Source of the DNA: an uncultured Eubacteriales bacterium
Lineage (GTDB): Bacteria; Bacillota; Clostridia; Oscillospirales; Oscillospiraceae
Direction of reading: 5' to 3'
Assembly: GCA_900555735.1 (NCBI GenBank)
Contig: USMI01000078.1
Coordinates: forward strand, 1-8,712
Length of the DNA: 8,712 bases
Shown here piece by piece: positions 1-6,995 of the stretch. Made by a program: the position numbers and the translations under genes. Numbering within the stretch: position 1 is the stretch's first letter; each line of letters begins with the position of its first letter. The notes beneath the pieces were generated by a model. That model did no database searches, had not been told where the DNA came from, and saw only the letters and a program-made list of their open reading frames with translations.

Positions 1-660
1 CACGGTGCAGAACATATCCACCTCCGCCTCCCGCAGCTCTGCCAGCGTCAGGATGCGGCTGCTCTGCCCCTCACGGCCAATATTGCGCACGATGCCGCAC
101 AGCCGCTCTCCCGGCAGACGGCGCAGCAGGATATCGCAGGCCCGCTTCAGGTGGTCGGGTCTGCCGTGGCTGGCGGGGTTGTACAGGGCGATGGTCAGAT
201 CCGCCGCCGCCGCGCAGTCCAGCCGCTTTTCGATGGTTTCCCACGGCGTCAGCCGATCGCTGAGGCTGATGACCGCGAAGTCGTGGGTCAGCGGCGCACC
301 CAGCACCGCTGCGGCGCTGCAAGCCGCCGTCAGACCAGGCACAACCTGAATTTCAGGCTCCTGCGCCTCGCCCCGCAGCTCATAGACCAGCGCCGCCATG
401 CCGTAGATGCCGCTGTCACCGGAGCAGACCATGGCGACGGTCTTACCGCTGCGCGCCAGCTCCAGCGCCAGCTGGCAGCGCTCAGCCTCCCGTGTCATGG
501 GGGTGGAGTGAAGCTCCTTGCCGGGGTAGCGATCCCGCACCAGATCCACATACACCGGGTAGCCTACGATGGCGTCACACGCCCGCAGGGCGGTATCCGC
601 CCGAATGGTCATATCCTCATAGCTGCCCGGCCCGATACCTACTACAATTACCTTACCCAA
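1..660 (-). CDS. cbiH: Cobalt-factor III (precorrin-3B) C17-methyltransferase CbiH, 3' end cut by window edge
   Basis: Cytoplasmic enzyme of anaerobic cobalamin synthesis. It uses S-adenosylmethionine to methylate C17 of cobalt-factor III and contracts the ring to cobalt-precorrin-4. The 220 residues visible show the tetrapyrrole methylase fold: a Gly-rich SAM loop VVGIGPG near residues 6-12, GDSGIYGMA at 81-89, VPGLTAACSAAA at about 107-118, and the CbiH/CobJ-specific LYNPASHGRPDHL at 159-171, then RNIGREGQ at about 192-199. The frame is open to base 1. Family members are about 240 residues, so roughly 20 residues are missing, unless the protein carries a C-terminal extension as some Bacillota forms do. 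The start is TTG at 658-660: it has GGAGGT five bases upstream, and the first in-frame ATG (codon 17) would delete the SAM loop. It overlaps the end of cbiG by 8 bases. The family call is firm; the C-terminus cannot be judged. Confidence 0.95.
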   Translation of the reverse strand, partial: MGKVIVVGIGPGSYEDMTIRADTALRACDAIVGYPVYVDLVRDRYPGKELHSTPMTREAERCQLALELARSGKTVAMVCSGDSGIYGMAALVYELRGEAQEPEIQVVPGLTAACSAAAVLGAPLTHDFAVISLSDRLTPWETIEKRLDCAAAADLTIALYNPASHGRPDHLKRACDILLRRLPGERLCGIVRNIGREGQSSRILTLAELREAEVDMFCTV

Positions 661-1663
661 AGCGCACCTCCCAATGCTCCGCCGCGACGGCGACGGTCAC
701 ACCGTCCCGCGCTGTTTTTTGTACGATCAGTTTTTCGGCATCCAGCAGCGCCGCCCGCTCACAGACATTGTCCACGCCGGTAACGGAGCGGACGAAGTCG
801 GAGGGAGTGAAGTCACCCGCCACATCCCGCAGCTGCTGCGCCGTGTAAAAATGCACCGGCCAGTTGTTTTTCTCACAGGCGGCCAGCAGGCCTGCCTCGT
901 CCTGCTTCAGGTCGATGGAACAGACGCCGCAGATGGCCGCCGTATCCAGCCCATTTTCCGCGAACACTGTCTGCACCGCACGCACCACCGCCTCGGCGGA
1001 GATGCCCCGTCGGCAGCCTACACCTACCCGCAGTACGCGAGGGATAAGCCGCAGGGTGCGGGCGAAGTGTGCCTTTGTACGCCAGCCAATGAAGACGCCC
1101 AGCGGGCCGCTCTCCCCGGCAAACGTACCCTCCGGCAGGGGGGCGGGCAGAGAAAACTGGCTGCAAAGGGGGATATCCTCCTCTAAGATCGCCGCCGAAA
1201 CCGCCTTGGCAAGCCCCATGTCAGAGATGACGCAGCCGTGTCGGGCAGCCCATGCGTCCACGGAAAATTTGCCGCGGACATCGGTGGCGGTGGTGACCAC
1301 CGCCGTGGCCCCCAGCTTTTCCGCCAGCTCCACCGCCAGCGCGTTGGCACCGCCGATATGGCCGGAGAGCAGGGGGATCACAAACCGCCCCGCCTCGTCG
1401 ATGCAAACCACCGCCGGGTCGGTTTTTTTGCTTTTGACATAGGGGGCGATCTCCCGCACGGCGATGCCGCAGGCCCCCACAAAGATCAGTGCGTCCATGG
1501 AGGAAAAGCACGCGCCATATACCGCCTTGTCCAGCGGCAGAAAGCCCGGCTCTTCAAAACGCGGCATGGTATAGCACATCCATGCCTCCTCCGGCAGCGC
1601 CGCCAGTATCCGCCGCGCCGTGGCGCAGCCACCGCGGCTGAAAGTGAACAGGGCGGCTCTCAT
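653..1663 (-). CDS. cbiG: Cobalt-precorrin-5A hydrolase CbiG
   Basis: CbiG opens the delta-lactone of cobalt-precorrin-5A and releases the C20 methyl carbon as acetaldehyde, giving cobalt-precorrin-5B; this step is specific to the anaerobic route. The 336 residues match the usual length (about 340-350). The N-terminal CbiG domain shows FVGACGIAVREIAPYVKSK at about 61-79 and VIPLLSGHIGGANALA at about 95-110. A middle linker domain covers about 130-205. The C-terminal CbiG_C domain begins with VGVGCRRG at 213-220, followed by SIDLKQDEAGL at 249-259 and TGVDNVCERAAL at 295-306. The ATG at 1661-1663 shares bases with the cbiF stop (ATGA), and AAGGGG lies just upstream. The stop TAA at 653-655 lies inside the start of cbiH. 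Twelve cysteines are present, including a CxxC at 245-248. No truncation or frameshift is seen. Confidence 0.97.
   Translation of the reverse strand: MRAALFTFSRGGCATARRILAALPEEAWMCYTMPRFEEPGFLPLDKAVYGACFSSMDALIFVGACGIAVREIAPYVKSKKTDPAVVCIDEAGRFVIPLLSGHIGGANALAVELAEKLGATAVVTTATDVRGKFSVDAWAARHGCVISDMGLAKAVSAAILEEDIPLCSQFSLPAPLPEGTFAGESGPLGVFIGWRTKAHFARTLRLIPRVLRVGVGCRRGISAEAVVRAVQTVFAENGLDTAAICGVCSIDLKQDEAGLLAACEKNNWPVHFYTAQQLRDVAGDFTPSDFVRSVTGVDNVCERAALLDAEKLIVQKTARDGVTVAVAAEHWEVRFG
666..671 (-). promoter_or_regulatory. Ribosome binding site of cbiH, decides a TTG start
   Basis: The minus strand reads GGAGGT, then five bases, then TTG. The site lies inside the last codons of cbiG. It supports the rare TTG start of cbiH, which is needed to keep the N-terminal SAM-binding loop. 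Confidence 0.8.
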
Positions 1664-2415
1664 TTCGCCCCCTTGCGGAACTCCGTTGTAAAGTTGGGGT
1701 GATACAGCAGGGAGCGCAGATAGGTGTCACCCAGACAGTTGCCTACCACGATCAGCGAGGTCTTGGTCAGACCGTTGCCTGTCACCGTCTCGTGGAGCGT
1801 CCCCACCGTGCAGCGGAAGATCTTCTCCTCCGGCCAAGTGGCCTTGTAGACCACTGCCGCCGGGGTGTCAGCGGTATAGCCTCCCGCCAGCAGCTCGGCT
1901 TGCAGCAGTTCGGTCAGTGAGGTGCTGAGAAACAGCACCATGGTGGCCTGATGGGCCGCCAGCGAGCGGATGGACTCCCGCTCCGGCACCGGGGTGCGGC
2001 CCGGGGCGCGGGTGATGATGACGGTCTGGCTCACATCGGGCAGGGTGTACTCCGCCCGCAGCGCGGACGCTGCGCCGCAGAAGGCGCTGACGCCGGGGCA
2101 GACGTCGTAGACAATGTCCCGCTTTTCCAGCTCGTCGAACTGCTCCCGCACCGCACCATAGATGCTGGAATCCCCCGTGTGCAGACGCACCGTGGTCTTT
2201 CCCTCCGCCTCCGCCTTCTCGATGAGGGTGATGACCTCTTCCAGCGTCAGTTTGGCGCTGTCGTGGATCTCGCAGCCGGGCTTGGTATAGTCCAGCAGCG
2301 CCGGATTCACCAAAGACCCTGCGTAGATCACCACATCGGCCTCACCCAGCAGCTTGGCGCCCCGGACGGTAATAAGGTCGGCAGCGCCGCTGCCCGCTCC
2401 CACAAAATGTACCAT
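1660..2415 (-). CDS. cbiF: Cobalt-precorrin-4 C11-methyltransferase CbiF
   Basis: SAM-dependent methyltransferase that adds the C11 methyl group to cobalt-precorrin-4, giving cobalt-precorrin-5A. It has 251 residues, normal for CbiF/CobM. Tetrapyrrole methylase motifs in order: SAM loop VHFVGAGSGAADLITVRG at 2-19, YAGSLVNPALL at 31-41, RLHTGDSSIYGAVREQ at 77-92, VCPGVSAFCGAASAL at 105-119, TRAPGRTPVPE at 135-145, and LIVVGNCLGD at 221-230. The SAM loop reads GAGSGAADL where many relatives have GAGPGxPDL; the rest is standard, so an active enzyme is likely. The frame stays open eight codons upstream, to an ATG at 2439, but those codons lie inside cbiD, and the ATG at 2413-2415 has AGGAGG seven bases upstream. 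The gap from cbiD is two bases. Its stop overlaps the cbiG start as ATGA, suggesting translational coupling. Confidence 0.97.
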   Translation of the reverse strand: MVHFVGAGSGAADLITVRGAKLLGEADVVIYAGSLVNPALLDYTKPGCEIHDSAKLTLEEVITLIEKAEAEGKTTVRLHTGDSSIYGAVREQFDELEKRDIVYDVCPGVSAFCGAASALRAEYTLPDVSQTVIITRAPGRTPVPERESIRSLAAHQATMVLFLSTSLTELLQAELLAGGYTADTPAAVVYKATWPEEKIFRCTVGTLHETVTGNGLTKTSLIVVGNCLGDTYLRSLLYHPNFTTEFRKGAK

Positions 2416-2417
2416 TG

Positions 2418-3545
2418 TCAGTCCTCCTTTATCCGGCACAGCAGTGCCGTTGCGTCCTTTGTCTCACAGAGATAGCCGTATTCCTTGGAGAACAGGATGG
2501 CTCCCGTCTCTATATCACTGCATTTATAGTGCATCATGTCGTCAATGCGCCCGGCCAGCCGGTGCAGCACCGTCTCGTAAAGCCCTTGCTCCTGCAAAAT
2601 CCGCAGGGCGTCGTCACAGGTGGCGCAGCGGAGCAGCTCCTTCGCTACTGCCGCGCCCAGCCCCTCTGCGGCGGCACAGGCCGTCAGGATGTCCATGCGG
2701 CAGTCGCCGTAGCGGGAGTGGGTGTTCCACATACCGCCCGCCAGCTTTACCAGCTTGCCGATGTGGCCGATGAGCAGCGCGCCGCGAAAGCCCAGCTCCC
2801 GGCACATCTCCAGCGCGTCGCCGATGAAGTTGGAGGTCATCACCGCCGTGGCGGGGTCGATGCCCATGGCGCCCTTGATATAGTCTACGCCGTAGTTGCC
2901 GGGGGCCAGCAGTACATAATCCGCGCCGCCCTCCCGCCGCTGCCGCAGCTCTACATGGATGGTGTCCACCAGCGCCTGCTCACTCATAGGCTCTACGATC
3001 CCCGTGGTGCCTAAGATAGAGATGCCGCCCTCAATGCCCAACCGGGGATTGAAGGTCTTTTTCGCCAGCGTCTCGCCATCAGGAGCGGAGATTACCACAT
3101 ACAGGCCGCCGGTGTATCCCAGCAGGCCGCAGACCTCCTCCACGGTCTCCTGGATCATCCGGCGGGGTACAGAGTTGATGGCCGCCGCGCCCACCGGCTG
3201 GTCAAGACCCGGCTTGGTTACCCGGCCCACGCCCTGTCCGCCGTCGATGACAATGCCAACAGTCTCTGTTTTTCGCACCTCGGCATAGATCAGGGTGTCA
3301 CGGGTGATATCCGGGTCATCGCCGCTGTCCTTCCGGATGGCGCAGCGCACACAGTCCGGGGACAGATAGATGTCCTCCACCGCCAATGCCAGCTCCATGC
3401 CCTTGGGTGTCAGCAGGCGGATGGACTCCTTTTTGCTGCCGCTCAGCAGCATCCATGCGGCGGCCTTGGCCGCCGCTGCGGCACAGGAGCCGGTGGTGTA
3501 GCCCAGACGGAGCTTTTTTCCGTCCCGTATGATAAATTCCTTCAT
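2418..3545 (-). CDS. cbiD: Cobalt-precorrin-5B C1-methyltransferase CbiD
   Basis: CbiD methylates C1 of cobalt-precorrin-5B to give cobalt-precorrin-6A and is a marker of the anaerobic pathway. It is unrelated in sequence to the tetrapyrrole methylases next to it. The 375 residues agree with the family length. Diagnostic stretches: LRLGYTTGSCAAAAAKAAA at 12-30, IRKDSGDDPDIT at 70-81, GVGRVTKPGL at 105-114, INSVPRRMI at 123-131, NPRLGIEGGISILGTTGIVE at 166-185, SNFIGD at 238-243, and LIGHIGKLVKLAGGMWNTHS at 258-277. The ATG at 3543-3545 is preceded by an imperfect AGGCGG; the gap from cbiC is three bases. Two CxxC pairs (65-68 and 307-310) are present; I do not know of a metal role for them in this family. 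In Salmonella cbiE and cbiT follow cbiD, but here cbiF follows after two bases. Confidence 0.97.
   Translation of the reverse strand: MKEFIIRDGKKLRLGYTTGSCAAAAAKAAAWMLLSGSKKESIRLLTPKGMELALAVEDIYLSPDCVRCAIRKDSGDDPDITRDTLIYAEVRKTETVGIVIDGGQGVGRVTKPGLDQPVGAAAINSVPRRMIQETVEEVCGLLGYTGGLYVVISAPDGETLAKKTFNPRLGIEGGISILGTTGIVEPMSEQALVDTIHVELRQRREGGADYVLLAPGNYGVDYIKGAMGIDPATAVMTSNFIGDALEMCRELGFRGALLIGHIGKLVKLAGGMWNTHSRYGDCRMDILTACAAAEGLGAAVAKELLRCATCDDALRILQEQGLYETVLHRLAGRIDDMMHYKCSDIETGAILFSKEYGYLCETKDATALLCRIKED
2422..2430 (-). promoter_or_regulatory. Ribosome binding site of cbiF, decides the start
   Basis: The minus strand reads AAAGGAGGA, with the AGGAGG core at 2423-2428 and seven bases to the ATG at 2413-2415. 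It sits in the last codons of cbiD and favours this ATG over the in-frame ATG at 2439. Confidence 0.8.
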
Positions 3546-3548
3546 AAC

Positions 3549-4175
3549 CTACCGCCTGATCTGGTAGAGCATGGCGTTGCAGATGGCCGCCGCCACGTTG
3601 CTGCCGCCCTTGCGGCCCCGGGACACGATGTAGGGTGCGGCAGCGGCCTCGATGATGCGCTCCTTGCTTTCCACCACATTCACAAAGCCCACCGGTACCC
3701 CGATGATGAGGGCGGGACGGAGCTTGCCGGCCTCCATCAGCTCCTCCAGCGAAAAAAGTGCCGTAGGGGCGTTGCCGATGGCGAAGATGCAGGGCTTGGG
3801 CAGGGCTGCCGCCCGCTCCATGGATACAAAGGCACGGGTCACGCCCCGCTCCTTAGCCTCCGCCGCCACGTCCGCGTCCGACATGAAGCAGTGTACCTCC
3901 CCGCCCAGCGAGGCGAGGATGGCCTTATTGATCCCGGCCTTCGCCATCTGGGTGTCGGTGACGATGTCACAGCCCGCCCGCAGGGCGGCGATGCCCTTTT
4001 CCACCGCGTGGTCGGAAAAGGCCAGATTATCCACATAGTCAAAATCCGCCGTGGTGTGGATGACCCGTTTGATGACCAGCTCGTTTTCCGGGTCCAGCCG
4101 CCGGTCGCCCAGCAACTCTGTGATGATGGCGAAGCTGCGCTTCTCAATGTCCATAGGCTTCATTTGCTCCATCAT
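3549..4175 (-). CDS. cbiC: Cobalt-precorrin-8 methylmutase CbiC
   Basis: CbiC moves the methyl group from C11 to C12 of cobalt-precorrin-8, producing cobyrinic acid, the first true corrin. The 208 residues fit the CbiC/CobH family. Seen motifs: VIKRVIHTTADFDYVDNLAF at 34-53, in which His40 matches the catalytic histidine known from CobH; DTQMAKAGIN at 74-83; AIGNAPTAL at 132-140; GVPVGFVNVVESKE at 159-172; and SRGRKGGSNVAAAICNAML at 185-203. The ATG at 4173-4175 overlaps the cbiA stop and has AAAGGAG five bases upstream. An immediately following ATG at 4170-4172 is an equally possible start, one residue shorter. The open frame continues upstream to 4289, but that part lies inside cbiA and lacks family similarity. 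Confidence 0.96.
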   Translation of the reverse strand: MMEQMKPMDIEKRSFAIITELLGDRRLDPENELVIKRVIHTTADFDYVDNLAFSDHAVEKGIAALRAGCDIVTDTQMAKAGINKAILASLGGEVHCFMSDADVAAEAKERGVTRAFVSMERAAALPKPCIFAIGNAPTALFSLEELMEAGKLRPALIIGVPVGFVNVVESKERIIEAAAAPYIVSRGRKGGSNVAAAICNAMLYQIRR

Positions 4176-5518
4176 AGCGTCTCCTTTCTGCAAGCCGCCA
4201 AAAAGCGCTGTGCCATGACGGGCTTGGCGTAAAAATGGAAATGGGGGAAACCAGCGTACAGGGTGTCCGTGGCATACGCACAGCGCCACTGCTTGCCGGA
4301 GGGCTTTTCCGCCAGAAAAGCGCTGCCGGGCTGGGGGGTGTCCCAGTGGTGAAATTCATGCATGGGCACCTGCTCCCCGGCGCGGCAGAGGAGGCTGTCC
4401 TCCTGCGCTGTGGCGGTGATGTAGCCGAACCGGGTCAGCTTCCCTGTATCAAAGCAGTCCCCCGGCAGCGCACCCACCATGGCGCGGCCTGCGATGGCCT
4501 GCGTCAGATACATGAAGCCGCCGCACTCAGCGATACAGGGCATCCCCGCGTATACAACGTCTCGGATTTGCCTGCGCAGGGCGTGGTTTTCCTCCAACTG
4601 CGCCGCGTAAAGCTCCGGGTAGCCGCCGCCCAAGTACAGGCCCTGCACACCGTCGGGGAGCCGTTCATCCGTCAGGGGGCTGAAGGGCACCAGCTCCGCG
4701 CCCAGCTGCCGCAGCAGGTCGAGACTGTCCTCATAGTAAAAGCAGAACGCCCTGTCCCGCGCCACGCCGATCCGCACCGGCGCGCCCTTTTCCGGCAATA
4801 CCGGCGGCGTGAAGTCCAGCACTGGCGCATTGTGGGCGATCTCCAGCAGCGCGTCCAGCTCCAGCGTCTTTTCCGCCGCCTCCGCCAGCTGCCGCAGCTT
4901 CTCCCGCAGATCCGCCACCTCGTCCGCTGTCACCAGCCCCAGATGGCGGCTCTCCAGCGCGCACTCCGGCAGCCGGGGCAGATAGCCGCAGGCGCGGACG
5001 CCCAGACGGCTTTCCAGCTCCCGCGCCAGCGCACCGTAGCTCATGGCACTGCACCCGTTCAGAATGACGCCCTGCACGTTGTTGTCCGGCGCGAAGTCCA
5101 GAAAGCCCTGCACCGCCGCCACAACGGACAACGCCGCCCCCCGTGCGTTCACCACCAGCACCACGGGGCTTTCCGTTTCCCGCACCGTCTCATAGGTGCT
5201 GGCGCGGGTGGATGTCAGCCCCAGACCGTCATAATAGCCCATGACCCCTTCAATCACCGTGATATCGCAGTCCTGACCGTTGTGAGCCAGCAGATAGCGC
5301 ATGGTGTCGCGGTCAAAAAAGAACGGGTCAAGATTAGAGCTTTTCGCGCCGATAACACGGCTGTGGAACATGGGGTCGATGTAATCCGGGCCGCATTTCG
5401 CCGCCCCTACCCGCAGTCCCCGCCGCACCAGCGATTGCAGCACGGCGCAGGTAACGGTGGTCTTGCCGCAGCCGCTGTTGGTTCCGGCAAGCACCAGCCG
5501 GGGCACTCGTCTCTGCAT
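4172..5518 (-). CDS. cbiA: Cobyrinate a,c-diamide synthase CbiA (glutamine-hydrolysing)
   Basis: CbiA amidates the a and c acetate side chains of cobyrinic acid, using ATP and ammonia released from glutamine. The 448 residues match the family (about 450). The N-terminal synthetase domain has a P-loop AGTNSGCGKTT at 11-21, KCGPDYIDPMFHS at 41-53 and EGVMGYYDG at 90-98. The C-terminal class-I-like glutaminase domain shows LYLGGGYPELYA at 294-305, IAECGGFMYL at 329-338 with the presumed nucleophile Cys332, and HEFHHWD at 387-393. Near the C-terminus is GFPHFHFYA at 423-431, with His428 the likely catalytic partner. The ATG at 5516-5518 follows a GAGAGGA ribosome site that overlaps the cbiL stop region; the gap is nine bases. 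Its stop overlaps cbiC. The lone CbiA here, without cobB-type genes, fits the anaerobic route. Confidence 0.97.
   Translation of the reverse strand: MQRRVPRLVLAGTNSGCGKTTVTCAVLQSLVRRGLRVGAAKCGPDYIDPMFHSRVIGAKSSNLDPFFFDRDTMRYLLAHNGQDCDITVIEGVMGYYDGLGLTSTRASTYETVRETESPVVLVVNARGAALSVVAAVQGFLDFAPDNNVQGVILNGCSAMSYGALARELESRLGVRACGYLPRLPECALESRHLGLVTADEVADLREKLRQLAEAAEKTLELDALLEIAHNAPVLDFTPPVLPEKGAPVRIGVARDRAFCFYYEDSLDLLRQLGAELVPFSPLTDERLPDGVQGLYLGGGYPELYAAQLEENHALRRQIRDVVYAGMPCIAECGGFMYLTQAIAGRAMVGALPGDCFDTGKLTRFGYITATAQEDSLLCRAGEQVPMHEFHHWDTPQPGSAFLAEKPSGKQWRCAYATDTLYAGFPHFHFYAKPVMAQRFLAACRKETL
4181..4187 (-). promoter_or_regulatory. Ribosome binding site of cbiC, decides the start
   Basis: The minus strand reads AAAGGAG, five bases before the ATG at 4173-4175 and eight bases before the adjacent ATG at 4170-4172. 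It lies in the last codons of cbiA and excludes the longer upstream reading. Confidence 0.75.
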
Positions 5519-5527
5519 AGCGTCCTC

Positions 5528-6214
5528 TCAATCCGCCACAATGGTGGCAAAATAGCTGATCTCCTCCGGCAGCTGCCGCAGGTCGGTGTAGATCTGCTCT
5601 GTCTCCAGTCCGCAGTCCGCCACCATACCGGCATTTGCCAGCAGGCCGTGGCGCTTTAACGCCTCCGCCGTCTCGTGGATGGCCTTGCCGGACTTCATGA
5701 TGACCTTCGTTCCCGGCAGCGCCAGTGCGCTGTCCAGCTCGGCGCTGCCCGGCAGGATATGGAGGGGCTCCTCCATGCGGGTCAAACTCCGCCCCAGCCG
5801 CGCCGCCACGGCGCAGAAGCTGGTGACGCCGGGACACATCACCGTTTCATAGCCATCGGTTCGGATGCGCTCGAGGATGTAGTAGGCCGTGGCGTACACG
5901 GACACGTCGCCCAGATTTACCATGGCCACGTCCCGCCCCGCCGCCAGCTCGGCTTTGATAGCGGTTGCCGCCGTGCGGTAGCTGTCCTCCCGTACCGCCG
6001 CGTTACGCGCCATGGTGAAGTCCAGCGGCAAGACGGTCTTGCCCTGCATATCCACCGCCCCGGCGGCGATGTCCAGTGCCAGCATCCGTCCGGACTTCAT
6101 CCGGGGAGCCGCGATAACGTCACACGCCTCCAGCACCCGGCAGGCCTGCCGGGTCAGCAGCTCCGGGTCGCCGGGACCCACGCTGACGGCGTAAAAAACA
6201 CCCTGTTTTTCCAT
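5528..6214 (-). CDS. cbiL: Cobalt-sirohydrochlorin (precorrin-2) C20-methyltransferase CbiL
   Basis: CbiL transfers a methyl group from SAM to C20 of cobalt-sirohydrochlorin, giving cobalt-factor III, the substrate of CbiH at the other end of the block. The 228 residues are normal for CbiL/CobI. Motifs: YAVSVGPGDPELLTRQACRV at 8-27 (SAM loop GPGDPE at 13-18), DVIAAPRMKSGRM at 32-44, VNLGDVSVYATAYYI at 99-113, CPGVTSFCAVAARLG at 127-141, and LHILPG at 151-156, which together separate CbiL from CbiF and CbiH. The ATG at 6212-6214 has AAGGAG seven bases upstream, overlapping the ATPase stop; the gap is 11 bases. The cobalt form of the substrate is inferred from the cbiD/cbiG neighbours, since sequence alone does not separate cobalt from metal-free substrate use. 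Confidence 0.96.
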   Translation of the reverse strand: MEKQGVFYAVSVGPGDPELLTRQACRVLEACDVIAAPRMKSGRMLALDIAAGAVDMQGKTVLPLDFTMARNAAVREDSYRTAATAIKAELAAGRDVAMVNLGDVSVYATAYYILERIRTDGYETVMCPGVTSFCAVAARLGRSLTRMEEPLHILPGSAELDSALALPGTKVIMKSGKAIHETAEALKRHGLLANAGMVADCGLETEQIYTDLRQLPEEISYFATIVAD

Positions 6215-6225
6215 GTCGGTACTCC

Positions 6226-6993
6226 TTACGGCACGAATTCCAGACTATCGAAGCAGGGGTCGTACTTCCCGTGCTCCATCTGGTACAGCTTTGCGATATA
6301 TGCGCGGGTGAAGATCTCCTCCGGCGGGCCGATGCGGTCGATACGGTCGCCCGCCACGCACACCACGGTGTCGGAGATGCGCTCTGCCAGCTCCAGCTCG
6401 TGGAGCGACAGCAACACCGCCAGATGGTTCTCCCGCACCATGCGCTTGAGCACCGTCAGCAGCTCCAGCTTATAGCGGATGTCCAGAAAGCTGGTGGGCT
6501 CGTCCAGCACGATGATCTCCGGCTCCTGACACAGGGCCCGGGCCAGCAGGATGCGCTGGCGCTGCCCATCGCTGATGTTGGCAAAGGGCCGGTCGGCAAA
6601 GTCCAGCCCGCCTACCTGCGCCAAGGAGCGCTCCACAATGGCCCGGTCCTCCGATGTGAGGATTCCCAGTTTGCCTGTGTAGGGATAGCGGCCGGTACCC
6701 ACCACGTCCCGGCAGGTCATCAGCTCCGGCTCCATGCGGGCGGTCATCAAAATGGCCATGCGCCGGGCAATCTCATTGCGGCTGTGCGCCTCCATGGCCT
6801 TTCCATCCAGAAACACCGTGCCGGACACCTTGGAGAGTTGGCCGATGATGGTTTTCAATATGGTGGATTTTCCCGATCCGTTGGGACCTATCAGCGTGAC
6901 GATCCTGCCCCGCTGCACATGGAGGGCGATGTCCTCGATCAGCGGCTTGCCGTGGTAGCCCACGGTCAGGTCTTTTGTTTCCAGATATGCCAT
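6226..6993 (-). CDS. ABC transporter ATP-binding protein (FecE/BtuD-like), partner of the FecCD permease
   Basis: Cytoplasmic ATPase that powers the permease encoded upstream. With 255 residues it is a single nucleotide-binding domain. Seen: Walker A GPNGSGKST at 36-44, Walker B IIVLDEP at 160-166, D-loop SFLD at 168-171, and the H-loop histidine at 198 (SLHELELAERISD). Two motifs differ from the textbook: the signature is ISDGQRQR (140-147) where LSGGQ is usual, and Thr84 stands where the Q-loop glutamine should align, in AILMTARMEPELMTCRDVV at 80-98. I recall similar wording in clostridial relatives, so this may be a subfamily trait. The start is ambiguous: the ATG at 6991-6993 has AGGCGG seven bases upstream and is preferred; a GTG at 6997-6999 would overlap the permease stop as GTGA and add two residues. 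The substrate is unknown; its place beside cbi genes suggests a corrinoid or metal chelate. Confidence 0.93.
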   Translation of the reverse strand: MAYLETKDLTVGYHGKPLIEDIALHVQRGRIVTLIGPNGSGKSTILKTIIGQLSKVSGTVFLDGKAMEAHSRNEIARRMAILMTARMEPELMTCRDVVGTGRYPYTGKLGILTSEDRAIVERSLAQVGGLDFADRPFANISDGQRQRILLARALCQEPEIIVLDEPTSFLDIRYKLELLTVLKRMVRENHLAVLLSLHELELAERISDTVVCVAGDRIDRIGPPEEIFTRAYIAKLYQMEHGKYDPCFDSLEFVP

Positions 6994-6995
6994 AC

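Noticed and set aside
151..783. + strand open frames opposite cbiH and cbiG
   Set aside because: They are shadows of well-supported minus-strand genes, without motifs or ribosome sites.
2416..2439. Eight-codon N-terminal extension of CbiF
   Set aside because: It lies inside cbiD, and AGGAGG at 2423-2428 points to the ATG at 2415, directly before the SAM loop.
4176..4289. N-terminal extension of CbiC to an ATG at 4289
   Set aside because: These codons lie inside cbiA, show no CbiC similarity, and the AAAGGAG site at 4181-4187 supports the start at 4175.
4235..5659. 474-codon open frame on the + strand opposite cbiA
   Set aside because: It is antisense to a clear full-length CbiA. Its product is rich in Arg, Gln and His with no recognisable motif, as expected from the opposite strand of high-GC coding DNA.
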